Below, piece by piece: positions 24,476 to 32,584 of a DNA stretch of 64,000 nucleotides (its first letter is position 1; each line of letters opens with the position of its first letter). The notes below the pieces were generated by a model. That model did not search any database, had not been told where the DNA came from, and saw nothing but the letters and a program-made list of their open reading frames with translations. The position numbers were made by a program, and so were the translations under genes. Where the stretch lies: NCBI GenBank assembly GCA_035653615.1, contig DASRBN010000018.1, positions 49,595-113,594 of the forward strand. The letters are read 5' to 3'. The DNA comes from Ktedonobacteraceae bacterium. GTDB taxonomy: Bacteria > Chloroflexota > Ktedonobacteria > Ktedonobacterales > Ktedonobacteraceae.

Positions 24476-24886
24476 ATGAGTACACGAACTCTTATCATTG
24501 TTGGGTCATTGCTCGTAATAGTGATGGGTGCCGCCGGCTTTGGCCTGGCTTACGCCGTATCACATGCGAGTTCGGGAACAGCGAGCGTTACTCCTACTCC
24601 CACAACGGTACCCACAACCACGACGACGACAAAAACAAAGAATAAAAATAAGGAAAAGAATTACACAGGCACCATTCAATCCATCGGCACAAATGAATTT
24701 GTCATGACGCAGTCAGGCAAAAAGGCGAAAACCTTGACCGTCATGGTCAGCGACCAGACAACCTATACGAGCAGCACCGGTGGCACAATCACCTTCAGCG
24801 ACCTGAAGCCAGGAGATCAGGTGACCGTAAAAGGTTCATTAAGCGGTCAAACATTAACCGCCACCAGCGTCACAGTCACATCATGA
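24476..24886 (+). CDS. Secreted or membrane-tethered OB-fold-like protein (DUF5666-like)
   Basis: 136 residues; GGAGG precedes the ATG. One hydrophobic segment (~6-28) acts as signal or anchor. A Thr/Pro-rich then Lys/Asn-rich linker follows (TPTPTTVPTTTTTTKTKNKN). The beta-rich domain reads YTGTIQSIGTNEFVM, VMVSDQTTYT, FSDLKPGDQVTVKGSLSGQT. That order (G-x-I, T-x-Y, L-K-x-G-D-x-V-x-V-x-G) matches small extracytoplasmic OB-fold proteins of the DUF5666 type. Function unknown; probably sits on the outer face of the membrane. Confidence 0.65.
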   Translation: MSTRTLIIVGSLLVIVMGAAGFGLAYAVSHASSGTASVTPTPTTVPTTTTTTKTKNKNKEKNYTGTIQSIGTNEFVMTQSGKKAKTLTVMVSDQTTYTSSTGGTITFSDLKPGDQVTVKGSLSGQTLTATSVTVTS

Positions 24887-24925
24887 ACCTCAGGCAAAAA
24901 GTCTAAATTTTGCTCGCAAAACCTC

Positions 24926-24954
24926 TTGACAGTAGGGGCACTCATCATTATACT
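24926..24954 (+). promoter_or_regulatory. Strong sigma-70-type promoter of lacI-family gene
   Basis: TTGACA, 17-base spacer, TATACT: near-perfect consensus. The four operator-like units begin only six bases after the -10 hexamer, covering the transcription start, so a bound repressor would block initiation. Confidence 0.8.
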
Positions 24955-24960
24955 TATTCG

Positions 24961-25008
24961 TAACCGGTTACGTAAACGGTTTCGCAATCGGTACCGGTTC
25001 CGGTTACA
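24961..25008 (+). promoter_or_regulatory. Four contiguous 12-bp operator-like units
   Basis: TAACCGGTTACG, TAAACGGTTTCG, CAATCGGTACCG and GTTCCGGTTACA lie head to tail without gaps. Each holds a CGG core typical of LacI-family sites; the first, with its flanking CG, is the perfect palindrome CGTAACCGGTTACG. Probably the autoregulatory site of the LacI protein encoded 74 bases on. Confidence 0.65.
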
Positions 25009-25081
25009 TAGTCAAAAATTTATGTTTATGCCAGGGACAGAGCTTTTAGCCGCCTTGTAAAGAAGATCAAGAGGGCCTGGT

Positions 25082-26200
25082 ATGTCGAATAAGCTCACCA
25101 TCTCGGATATCGCGCGTTTAGCCGGCGTCTCCAAGGCAACTGTTTCTCGCGTCTTGAATCAGAAACCAGACGTGGACCCGGAGACCAGGGAGCGCATACT
25201 GCGCATTATGGATGAGCAAGGCTTTGTACCCAGTATCGCCGCGTCAGGCCTGGCCGGTGGCCGAAATCGTCTGCTCGGCGTGTTGGTACCCGCATTAACG
25301 TGGCCCCTTATTCCAGAGATCATGCGTGGCATAGGCGACGTGATCGAAACCACTTCCTACGAACTTATTTTGTATAGTATTACCGAAGCCAATCATGACA
25401 AAGACCGCAGCGATGTCATCGATCGTATCGTCGGCACAAAACTCGCATCTGGCCTGCTGGCTATATTTCCCGGCCCTTCCTCCCATCACCTTGGCGAATT
25501 ACACCGGCGCGATTTTCCTGTTGTCCTGCTTGATGACCAGCGCTTGCCGCCAGAAAATACACCCTGGATCAGCGCTGACAATCGCGTAGGAGCATATGAG
25601 GCAACGCGGCATTTAATCCAGTTGGGGCATACACGTATCGCGCATATTCAGGGGCCGCTCAAGTACAAGGTCTCGCATGATCGCTATGAAGGATACTGCC
25701 AGGCGCTGCGCGAGGCCGGTATCACCATCGATCCCGCGCTGGTTATACAGGGGGATTTTATGCCCTCTGGCGGCAAGGAATGCGCGCGCGCTCTCTTTGA
25801 ATTGCCTGAGCGCCCAACTGCTATTTTCGCTGCCAGTGACTACATGGCCTACGGCGTTATGGCGGCAGCTGAGGAGTATGGCTTGCGTATACCCGATGAT
25901 CTGGCCCTGGTAGGCTTCGACGACCTGCCCGCGTCTGCTCACATGCAACCCGCGCTTACCACCGTCAGGCAGCCATTCTTTGAAATGGGGCAACGCGGAA
26001 TTGAACTTCTACTCTCCCTGGTGGATTCGCCGCGCTCTGTTAACGGCTGGAATGGATATAGCCCGGCGCTCAAATCATCAAGTCGCCTTTCGCCACTACC
26101 TGCGCAGGTAGAAGATAAACCCGTCCGTCTTCAATTAGCAACAACTCTTGTAGTGCGTGCATCTTGTGGCGCTTCTCAACGTTTAACAATCCCATCGTAA
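25082..26200 (+). CDS. LacI-family transcriptional regulator, probable beta-glucoside repressor
   Basis: 372 residues. The N-terminal helix-turn-helix (TISDIARLAGVSKATVSRVL) and hinge are classic LacI, followed by a periplasmic-binding-protein-like sugar domain (LLGVLVPALTWPLIPEIMRG, DDQRLPPENTPWISADNRVG, AIFAASDYMAYGVM, LVGFDDLPASAHMQPALTTV). An extra ~25-residue tail follows the usual end. It sits upstream of a binding-protein transporter and a GH1 beta-glucosidase, so its effector is probably a beta-glucoside such as cellobiose (inference). The promoter carries tandem operator-like repeats. Confidence 0.92.
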   Translation: MSNKLTISDIARLAGVSKATVSRVLNQKPDVDPETRERILRIMDEQGFVPSIAASGLAGGRNRLLGVLVPALTWPLIPEIMRGIGDVIETTSYELILYSITEANHDKDRSDVIDRIVGTKLASGLLAIFPGPSSHHLGELHRRDFPVVLLDDQRLPPENTPWISADNRVGAYEATRHLIQLGHTRIAHIQGPLKYKVSHDRYEGYCQALREAGITIDPALVIQGDFMPSGGKECARALFELPERPTAIFAASDYMAYGVMAAAEEYGLRIPDDLALVGFDDLPASAHMQPALTTVRQPFFEMGQRGIELLLSLVDSPRSVNGWNGYSPALKSSSRLSPLPAQVEDKPVRLQLATTLVVRASCGASQRLTIPS

Positions 26201-26272
26201 AGGAGAAACTCAGGCAACCACTTCGAACTGGAAGAGAGTTTTGAGAACCTTACGGCGCGCAATTCTATTTGT

Positions 26273-26288
26273 CCGTATACTTATACGG
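26273..26288 (+). promoter_or_regulatory. Palindromic site upstream of the binding-protein gene
   Basis: CCGTATA-CT-TATACGG, perfect 7-bp arms with a two-base centre. It lies in the 226-base gap between the regulator and the transporter genes. The sequence differs from the units before lacI, so a second regulator or mere chance is possible. Confidence 0.35.
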
Positions 26289-26426
26289 TCATAGTGTCAT
26301 CTTGTTGTCTGTTTCACAATCCGGCCGGAAAAGTCTCTCGTTTGTGGCGAGGGCAAAGCTTTATCCGGCTCGTAAGGAAGACAAATATTGGATCGTTTCC
26401 GGCATCCATTAACGAGGAGGTTAATC

Positions 26427-28163
26427 ATGGCTCCCAATCCAACACCCCCACCGGCGCATCGCTATCGGCGTATAGCGACTATTTGCTCATTGTTGCTCAT
26501 CGTGGCAACTATTCTCGCCGCCTGCGGAACTACCGGCAACGGCACCAGTAGCTCTTCAGGCAGCAACACAACCCTGCGTGTGCTTTCTGCCCCTGGACAA
26601 CCCAATCCCGATTTCTTCAATCCGTTCTTTGATACCAACCAGGGCGGTGATTTTGGCGCGCAGGGCCTGCTGTACGAAACACTCTACTTTACCAACCTGT
26701 ATAACGGCCAGACCCAGCCCTGGCTCGCCACCGCTGCGAACTACAACAGCGACCTGACACAGTTGACGTTCACCCTGCGTTCAGGCGTCAAATGGAACGA
26801 CGGCCAGCCTTTCACCAGCCAGGATGTCGTCTTCACCTTCAATTTGATGCAGCAGCATCCCGCGCTCGACCAGAACGGTGTCTTGCCCCTCATCAAGAGT
26901 GTGACGGCGCCCGATAGCAGCACGGTGGTATTCACACTAACCCACCCGGACAGCACGGCGCTCTTCCACATCGGTGACCAGGTCTTCATCGTGCCACAGC
27001 ATAGCTGGTCCAACATCAGCGGCGACCCGGCCAAGTTCGCCAACGACAACAAGCCCGTCGGCACAGGCCCCTACCTGCTCAGCAACTTCACCCCCGACCT
27101 GATCACCTACGTCGCCAATCCCAATTATTGGGGCACAAAGCCAAAAGTGCAGAAGATTCAGGTGCCCTCGATCAAAGACAACAGTACCGCGATTACCGAT
27201 ATGATCCAGGGCAAGCTCGACTGGATGGGGACCGGCTGGAACCCCGACTACGATCCGCTCTTCACCGGCAAGGACTCGCTGCACAATCATACCTGGTTTG
27301 CCGCCAGCAATACGGTCATGCTGTACCTCAATTTGCAAAAGGCCCCTTTCAATAACCTCAATGTGCGCAAAGCCATTAACGCGGCCATTAACCGCACGCA
27401 GTTGCCGCAGGGCGTCGCAAAATATGCCCAGATTGCCAATCCCACCGGCATCATCATACCGACGCTGAATGATTGGATCGCGCCCCAGTACCAGAGCATG
27501 TCTTTCGACACCGGCACCGATAAGGTGGCGACCTACATGCAGGCGGCAGGATTCACAAAGGGCAGCGATGGTTTCTACCGCGATGCCAGCGGGAAAGAGT
27601 TGAGCATATCGGTCGATGTAGTCAATGGTTGGAGCGACTGGGACCAGGACGTACAGTTCATCGTCAATGATCTGAACGCCGCCGGTATCAAGGCCTCCGT
27701 CAACTCGGAAAGCGGCTACACCCCGTATTATAACGACATCTCAACCGGCAACTACCAGGCCGCTATCAGCTGGACGAACAGTGGCCCCACTCCCTACTAT
27801 GCCTATTATGCCCTGCTCAGCAGCGCGAACTCGGCCCCGCCCGGAAAATCCGTCGTCGGCACCAACTTCGAACGCTGGGATGCCTCGACCAGCAATGGCT
27901 ATGCCGCGCAGACCGATAAGCTTCTCCAGCAGTATCAATCTTCCGCTGATATCAATGTGCAGAAGCAGGCCATCGCGGGCATCGAAGACATTATGGTCAG
28001 CCAGTTGCCTGTGCTGCCCTTGACCGTCAATGTCTATTGGGACGAATATACAACGAAAAACTGGCAGGGATGGCCCGACGCCAGCAATCCCTACGATTCA
28101 GGCGCGCCTTACAATATGCCCGATGCCGAGAACGTCATTCTCCATTTGACGCCAGCGTCCTGA
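26427..28163 (+). CDS. ABC transporter substrate-binding lipoprotein, family 5 (peptide/oligosaccharide)
   Basis: 578 residues from the ATG with GAGGAGG upstream. A lipoprotein signal (IATICSLLLIVATILAAC, lipid-modified Cys33) is followed by a Ser/Gly linker. The family 5 solute-binding fold includes LTFTLRSGVKWNDGQPFTSQDVVFTF, a hallmark phrase, and later FNNLNVRKAINAAINR. Such proteins bind oligopeptides, nickel or oligosaccharides outside the membrane. The LacI and GH1 neighbours point to a cello-oligosaccharide-type ligand, as in the family 5 cellobiose importers of Thermotoga. Two permeases follow. Confidence 0.9.
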   Translation: MAPNPTPPPAHRYRRIATICSLLLIVATILAACGTTGNGTSSSSGSNTTLRVLSAPGQPNPDFFNPFFDTNQGGDFGAQGLLYETLYFTNLYNGQTQPWLATAANYNSDLTQLTFTLRSGVKWNDGQPFTSQDVVFTFNLMQQHPALDQNGVLPLIKSVTAPDSSTVVFTLTHPDSTALFHIGDQVFIVPQHSWSNISGDPAKFANDNKPVGTGPYLLSNFTPDLITYVANPNYWGTKPKVQKIQVPSIKDNSTAITDMIQGKLDWMGTGWNPDYDPLFTGKDSLHNHTWFAASNTVMLYLNLQKAPFNNLNVRKAINAAINRTQLPQGVAKYAQIANPTGIIIPTLNDWIAPQYQSMSFDTGTDKVATYMQAAGFTKGSDGFYRDASGKELSISVDVVNGWSDWDQDVQFIVNDLNAAGIKASVNSESGYTPYYNDISTGNYQAAISWTNSGPTPYYAYYALLSSANSAPPGKSVVGTNFERWDASTSNGYAAQTDKLLQQYQSSADINVQKQAIAGIEDIMVSQLPVLPLTVNVYWDEYTTKNWQGWPDASNPYDSGAPYNMPDAENVILHLTPAS

Positions 28164-28187
28164 TAACAGGGCGAATGGGGAATGACG

Positions 28188-28280
28188 CCGTAGGGGCCGA
28201 TTGATCGCGCCCAGCGCCGATTGATCGGCCCGGCGTCCCTTGCCGGATTATGTTGTGAAACATCATAATCTGGCCCCTAC
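28188..28280 (+). repeat. Repeat family A, full copy between binding-protein and permease genes
   Basis: Begins CCGTAGGGGCCGATTGATCG and ends CATCATAATCTGGCCCCTAC; the ends are imperfect inverted repeats (GTAGGGGCC / GGCCCCTAC). About 93 bp. It lies inside the importer operon, where it may act as an mRNA hairpin limiting permease expression relative to the binding protein. Confidence 0.85.
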
Positions 28281-28322
28281 CTGTTCCCACTATGCCCTGA
28301 GACGGAGAGGAGATGAAGTGCG

Positions 28323-29315
28323 ATGCGCTTTCTCTTGAGGCGTGTGACCTTCTATTTGATTGCGCTATGGGCCGCGATCACCTTCAATTTTATCATCCCG
28401 CGCCTGATGCCCGGCGACCCCGCCGAAGCCTATATCGCCAAATTGCAGACGCAGCAGATCACGCGCGCGCAAATCGATGCCATCCGCGCCGAATTCGGCG
28501 TCAATCCGAACGTGCCCATCTGGAAGCAGTACCTTGATTATCTGAACGGCATCCTGCACGGCAACCTGGGTATTGCAACCTCGCAGTTTCCCTCGCAGGT
28601 CTCCGATATCCTGCGCCAGAGCTTACCCTGGACGATTGGCCTGGTTGGCTCTGCCCTGATCATCAGTTTTATCATCGGTACATTAGTGGGCATGTTGATC
28701 GCATGGCGGCGCGGCTCCTGGTACGATACCGTCACGCCGCCCATCCTGACGTTTTTCTCTGCCGTGCCTTATTTCTGGATGGCCCTGGCCCTGGTGTATA
28801 TCTTCGGCGTCAACCTCAACTGGTTCCCGACCGATAGCGGCTATGATGTCTTCAGCGTCACTCCCGGTTGGAGCATGGATTTCATCAGCAGCGTAATCCA
28901 GCATGCGGTCCTGCCGGTAGCGACGCTGGTACTTGGTTCGCTGGCCGGTTGGGTCCTCACCATGCGCAATACGATGGTCACAACGCTTTCAGAAGATTAT
29001 CTGCTCATGGCGCAGGCGAAAGGTCTGCCTGAAAGACGGGTAATGGTCAACTACGCGGCCCGTAACGCCATTTTACCCAGCATCACCAGCTTCTCCATCT
29101 CGCTTGGTCTGGTTGTGAGCGGCTCGCTGCTGACGGAGATCGTGTTCAACTATCCTGGCATCGGCTTTGCCCTCTATAAAGGCGTGCAGGCCGATGATTA
29201 CGCCCTGGTTGAAGGATGTTTCCTCGTCATCGCGCTGGCGGTGCTGATCGCCAATTTCCTGTCCGAGCTGGTCTATGCGTTCCTCGATCCGCGCGTGCGG
29301 CAAGGGAGGAGCTAG
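28323..29315 (+). CDS. ABC transporter permease, DppB/OppB-like
   Basis: 330 residues; GAGAGGAGA precedes the ATG. Six helices with the N-terminal FLLRRVTFYLIALWAAITFNF and IPRLMPGDPAE (family hallmark), and the ATPase-contact EAA loop near AQAKGLPERRVMVNYAARNA. It forms one half of the membrane channel for the family 5 importer. It is followed three bases later by the DppC-like partner. Confidence 0.92.
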   Translation: MRFLLRRVTFYLIALWAAITFNFIIPRLMPGDPAEAYIAKLQTQQITRAQIDAIRAEFGVNPNVPIWKQYLDYLNGILHGNLGIATSQFPSQVSDILRQSLPWTIGLVGSALIISFIIGTLVGMLIAWRRGSWYDTVTPPILTFFSAVPYFWMALALVYIFGVNLNWFPTDSGYDVFSVTPGWSMDFISSVIQHAVLPVATLVLGSLAGWVLTMRNTMVTTLSEDYLLMAQAKGLPERRVMVNYAARNAILPSITSFSISLGLVVSGSLLTEIVFNYPGIGFALYKGVQADDYALVEGCFLVIALAVLIANFLSELVYAFLDPRVRQGRS

Positions 29316-29318
29316 TAG

Positions 29319-30296
29319 ATGCAGGTAACAAATCTCACCGATGCGCAAATCCAATCCGCGACCATATTAGACAGAGCAAGGGGCCGCGGAAGCAGTATCC
29401 TGCGTGTCCTCACATCCAATCCCAAAATCACTTTCGGTACCACAGTGGTAGCTCTTTTTGTGCTGGTGGCGATAGCGGCTCCATTGCTGACTCCCTATAA
29501 CCCGGATGCCAGCGTCGTTGTCGGCTCGCTGCCCCCCTCGCCCGCGCACATTCTGGGCACCACCGGCCTGGGGCAGGATATGTTCGCCCAGATCGTCTAT
29601 GGCGCGCGTGTCTCGTTGCTGGTTGGCTTCGCCGCCGCCATCGGTTCCACTTTCCTGCAGGTATTTTTTGGGCTGACCTCCGCCTTTTTTGGCGGCGTCA
29701 TCGACGAAGTGCTTTCCCTGATCATCAACGTCTTTCTCGTGCTGCCAGGCCTGCCGCTGACGATTGTACTGGCTTCGTTAGCCAGCACCGCCGACGCCGC
29801 GAATAAAAACGAATTCGTCATTGCCCTGGTGCTGCTCTTCACCTCATGGAGCTACGGAGCTCGTGTCCTGCGAGCGCAAACGCTCTCATTAAAAGAGCGC
29901 GAATTCGTAACTGCCGCCCGCTCATCCGGTGAAAGCTCCCTGCGCCTGATCTTTGCCGAGATACTGCCCAATGAGGCCGCTCTGGTCGCTTCTACCTTTA
30001 TCGGAACATTTGTGTACGCGGTAGGGGCGGAAGTGGCGCTGGAATTTCTTGGCCTCGGTGATACATCGAAAGCCAGTTGGGGCGAAATATTATACTGGGC
30101 GCAAAATAATGGAGCGCTTATCGTAGGAAAATGGTGGCAATTCGTACCGGCAGGCTTATGCGTTGCCATCCTCTGCGCAAGCCTGACCTTTATCAATTTT
30201 GGCATCGACGAACTGGCAAACCCTCGCCTGCGCAACGAAGGCAAGCTTGCCAGCCGCAAACAAAAGAAAAAGACTGCTGACCGACCAATCTCGTAG
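29319..30296 (+). CDS. ABC transporter permease, DppC/OppC-like
   Basis: 325 residues. After an N-terminal tail come PKITFGTTVVALFVLVAIAA, the LGTTGLGQDMFAQIVYGARVSL hallmark region, and the EAA loop (REFVTAARSSGESSLRLIFAE). Second channel half of the importer. The stop codon TAG is part of a CGTAGGGGCG repeat-like sequence, and the last residues (ADRPIS) lie directly before it. No ATPase gene follows; a GH1 enzyme comes next. Confidence 0.92.
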   Translation: MQVTNLTDAQIQSATILDRARGRGSSILRVLTSNPKITFGTTVVALFVLVAIAAPLLTPYNPDASVVVGSLPPSPAHILGTTGLGQDMFAQIVYGARVSLLVGFAAAIGSTFLQVFFGLTSAFFGGVIDEVLSLIINVFLVLPGLPLTIVLASLASTADAANKNEFVIALVLLFTSWSYGARVLRAQTLSLKEREFVTAARSSGESSLRLIFAEILPNEAALVASTFIGTFVYAVGAEVALEFLGLGDTSKASWGEILYWAQNNGALIVGKWWQFVPAGLCVAILCASLTFINFGIDELANPRLRNEGKLASRKQKKKTADRPIS

Positions 30297-30344
30297 GGGC
30301 GTACCCTTGAGGTCGCCCGCCATGTTCATAACTAAGGAGCCTAA

Positions 30345-31832
30345 ATGAGCATTACCGACGATACAAAACGCGCAGGAGCCGCGCAGGACGATATCGCCGC
30401 CCAGACGCAGCCCCGGGGCCGCGCAAAGAGCGCCTTCCCGGCGGACTTTCTATGGGGCGCGGCCAGTTCCGCTTATCAGGTCGAGGGAGCCACACATGAA
30501 GACGGGCGTGGCATGTCGATCTGGGACCGTTTCGTGACCATCCCCGGCGCTATTTACGACGGTCAGACAGCTGATATTGCTGCCGATCATTATCACCTGA
30601 TGGAGCAGGATGTGACTCTAATGGCCCGCCTGGGTTTGAGCTCCTACCGCTTCTCCATCGCCTGGCCGCGTATCCTGCCGGATGGCACAGGCAGCGTGAA
30701 CAAGAAAGGCCTGGATTTTTATGATCGCCTGGTCGATGCTCTCCTTGCCAGGGGAATACAACCTCTGGCCACCCTCCACCACTGGGATTTACCGCTCGCT
30801 TTGCAGGAGCGGGGCGGTTGGCTCAATCGTGATACGGCATATGCCTTTGCCGACTATGCCACGGTCGTAGCCCAACGCCTGGGAGATCGCGTCAGGTGGT
30901 GGCTGACGCATAACGAACCCTGGTGCATCGCCTACCTCGGTTATGGCCTTGGCATGCACGCCCCGGGCATACGAGATGTGCAGATGGCAGTGACTGTTGG
31001 GCATCACGTACTGCTCTCTCATGGACTGGCGGTATCGCGCCTGCGAGCGCATACCAGTGCAGGCGTGCAGGTGGGTATCGCCATCGATTTCTACCCCGTC
31101 TATGCCGCCGATAACCAGCCTGAAACACTCGCCGGCCTGGAAAAGGCCGACGCTTTCCGCAATCGCTGGTTCCTGGACCCCGTTTTTCGTGCAAGCTATC
31201 CTGAGCATCTTTTTGCCGACATGGGCGTTCTTCCGCCACCAATCCAGGACACCGACTTCACTATCATCGCAACTCCCATCGACTTTCTCGGCGTGAATTA
31301 TTATTCGCGCATCATGGTGCGCGGATTGCCAGAGCCTGAGCAACAGAACACGGCCGCTAAGCAAGAGGCGCGACCCGGCGGCGCGCAATTAAACCAGCCA
31401 CCGGTCGCTGAAAGATATGAGGCGGTCAAACAGGTGCCAGGATCGTCTTATACCGAGATGGGCTGGGAGATTTATCCCTCGGGATTGGCCAATATTTTGA
31501 CACGCCTCAATCGTGAGTACGGGCCGAAAGCGCTACTCGTGACCGAAAGCGGCGCCGCGTTCAACGATCAATGGGATGGTGGCCATACCGTCCACGATTC
31601 GCAGCGCACTCAATACCTGCGCGAGCATATTGCTACCCTAGAGCAGGTAGTCGCTCAGGGCGTACCCGTGAAAGGTTACTTCGTCTGGTCGCTGACGGAT
31701 AACTTCGAATGGGGGGAAGGATACAGCAAGCGTTTCGGCCTGGTCTACATCGATTACCCAACGCAGCGCCGCATCGTCAAAGATAGTGGCTACTGGTACG
31801 CCTCGTTCCTGGCCTCACAGCGCAGGACGTAG
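30345..31832 (+). CDS. Beta-glucosidase, glycoside hydrolase family 1
   Basis: 495 residues. A ~30-residue Ala/Gln-rich N-terminal tail precedes the TIM barrel (FPADFLWGAASSAYQVEGA, the GH1 entry motif). The acid/base Glu191 is in THNEPW, the nucleophile Glu401 in LLVTESGAAF; HHWDLP and the C-terminal WSLTDNFEWGEGYSKRFG aglycone motif are intact. It hydrolyses cellobiose or other beta-glucosides in the cytoplasm (no signal peptide). Its place after the importer makes the substrate flow clear: uptake, then cleavage. Around 328-365 a Gln/Ala/Pro-rich insertion interrupts the barrel. Confidence 0.95.
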   Translation: MSITDDTKRAGAAQDDIAAQTQPRGRAKSAFPADFLWGAASSAYQVEGATHEDGRGMSIWDRFVTIPGAIYDGQTADIAADHYHLMEQDVTLMARLGLSSYRFSIAWPRILPDGTGSVNKKGLDFYDRLVDALLARGIQPLATLHHWDLPLALQERGGWLNRDTAYAFADYATVVAQRLGDRVRWWLTHNEPWCIAYLGYGLGMHAPGIRDVQMAVTVGHHVLLSHGLAVSRLRAHTSAGVQVGIAIDFYPVYAADNQPETLAGLEKADAFRNRWFLDPVFRASYPEHLFADMGVLPPPIQDTDFTIIATPIDFLGVNYYSRIMVRGLPEPEQQNTAAKQEARPGGAQLNQPPVAERYEAVKQVPGSSYTEMGWEIYPSGLANILTRLNREYGPKALLVTESGAAFNDQWDGGHTVHDSQRTQYLREHIATLEQVVAQGVPVKGYFVWSLTDNFEWGEGYSKRFGLVYIDYPTQRRIVKDSGYWYASFLASQRRT

Positions 31833-31850
31833 GAACAACTTCGGGCCGGG

Positions 31851-31876
31851 GATTCTTCGCTGCGCTCAGAATGACA
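31851..31876 (-). repeat. Repeat family B fragment
   Basis: GATTCTTCGCTGCGCTCAGA is the reverse complement of the loop region of the sdhD-sdhA palindrome; only the core is present. It lies 19 bases after the GH1 stop. Confidence 0.75.
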
Positions 31877-31931
31877 TCCGCAAGGCCACCCACCTGGACA
31901 GCCGATCTTGATCGTGAAAATTCATCGTCCC

Positions 31932-32021
31932 CCGTAGGGGCCGATTGATCGCGCCCACCGCCGATTGATCGGCCTCGCACCGCTTGCCGGGTTATTTCGT
32001 CAAACCCCATGATCGGCCCCC
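31932..32021 (+). repeat. Repeat family A, full copy
   Basis: CCGTAGGGGCCGATTGATCG, then CCACCGCCGATTGATCGG, TTGCCGGGTTATTTCGTCAA and CCATGATCGGCCCC. This is the clearest complete copy (90 bp) and a good reference for the family. Confidence 0.88.
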
Positions 32022-32437
32022 GGATTCCCACGGCAATTTGTTCAACTCAGATTCGCAACCCGTTCGTTTCCTCTGTCTCCCTTTCCTTGCCAGAAATCGT
32101 GCGGACAGAGCTAGAAGAGGCCAGAAGCGACTTTCTGGCTCTGCTTGTTTCTCTCTCGGAGACCGACTTGCAGCAGAAGAGCGTCACGTCCGCCTGGACC
32201 GTCAAAGAAGTGCTGGTCCATATCGTCTTCTGACTGAGGCAAACCCCTGGCGTCGTCAGAATGGTGCGCACCGGCCGGGGCATCCGTAGGATTCCCACGC
32301 CCCTGTTCAACTGGCTCAATCTGTGGCTGGCGCGCGTGGCGGCCTGGCGACAAACCCGCCAGACTCTGGCTATGTATGGAAGAGTGAAAAGGAAGCACAA
32401 TCCAGCTTGTAGAGCCATCAAAACTATGTTATCATAG
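32009..32437 (+). pseudogene. DinB-like (DUF664-type) gene broken by an in-frame stop
   Basis: One frame encodes IVRTELEEARSDFLALL, SLSETDLQQKS and AWTVKEVLVHIVF, then a TGA (32231-32233), and continues in the same frame LRQTPGVVRM, GIRRIPTPLFNWLNLWLARV. Together these match the N-terminal two thirds of a DinB/maleylpyruvate-isomerase-like four-helix protein. The TGA probably replaced a Trp codon (TGG). After RQTRQTLAMYG the match ends and a TAG follows at 32435, so the C-terminus is missing. The 5' end abuts a repeat-family A copy. Confidence 0.7.
32407..32435 (+). promoter_or_regulatory. Candidate promoter of the Uma2 gene
   Basis: TTGTAG, 17-base spacer, TATCAT, lying over the tail of the DinB pseudogene. 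It would give a ~140-base leader. Two mismatches in each hexamer, so moderate support only. Confidence 0.35.
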
Positions 32438-32584
32438 AAATGGCAATGGGCTTGTTCCCCCTACAAAGGCGGAAGAAAGCGACCGGCCGGCGAAAAATTT
32501 GGGGCAAGGCGCACAGAGGGGAAAGCGACCTGGATAAAGCATACCGGTGACAGGCACGATCGGCAAACTGACAAGGAGTACAAC

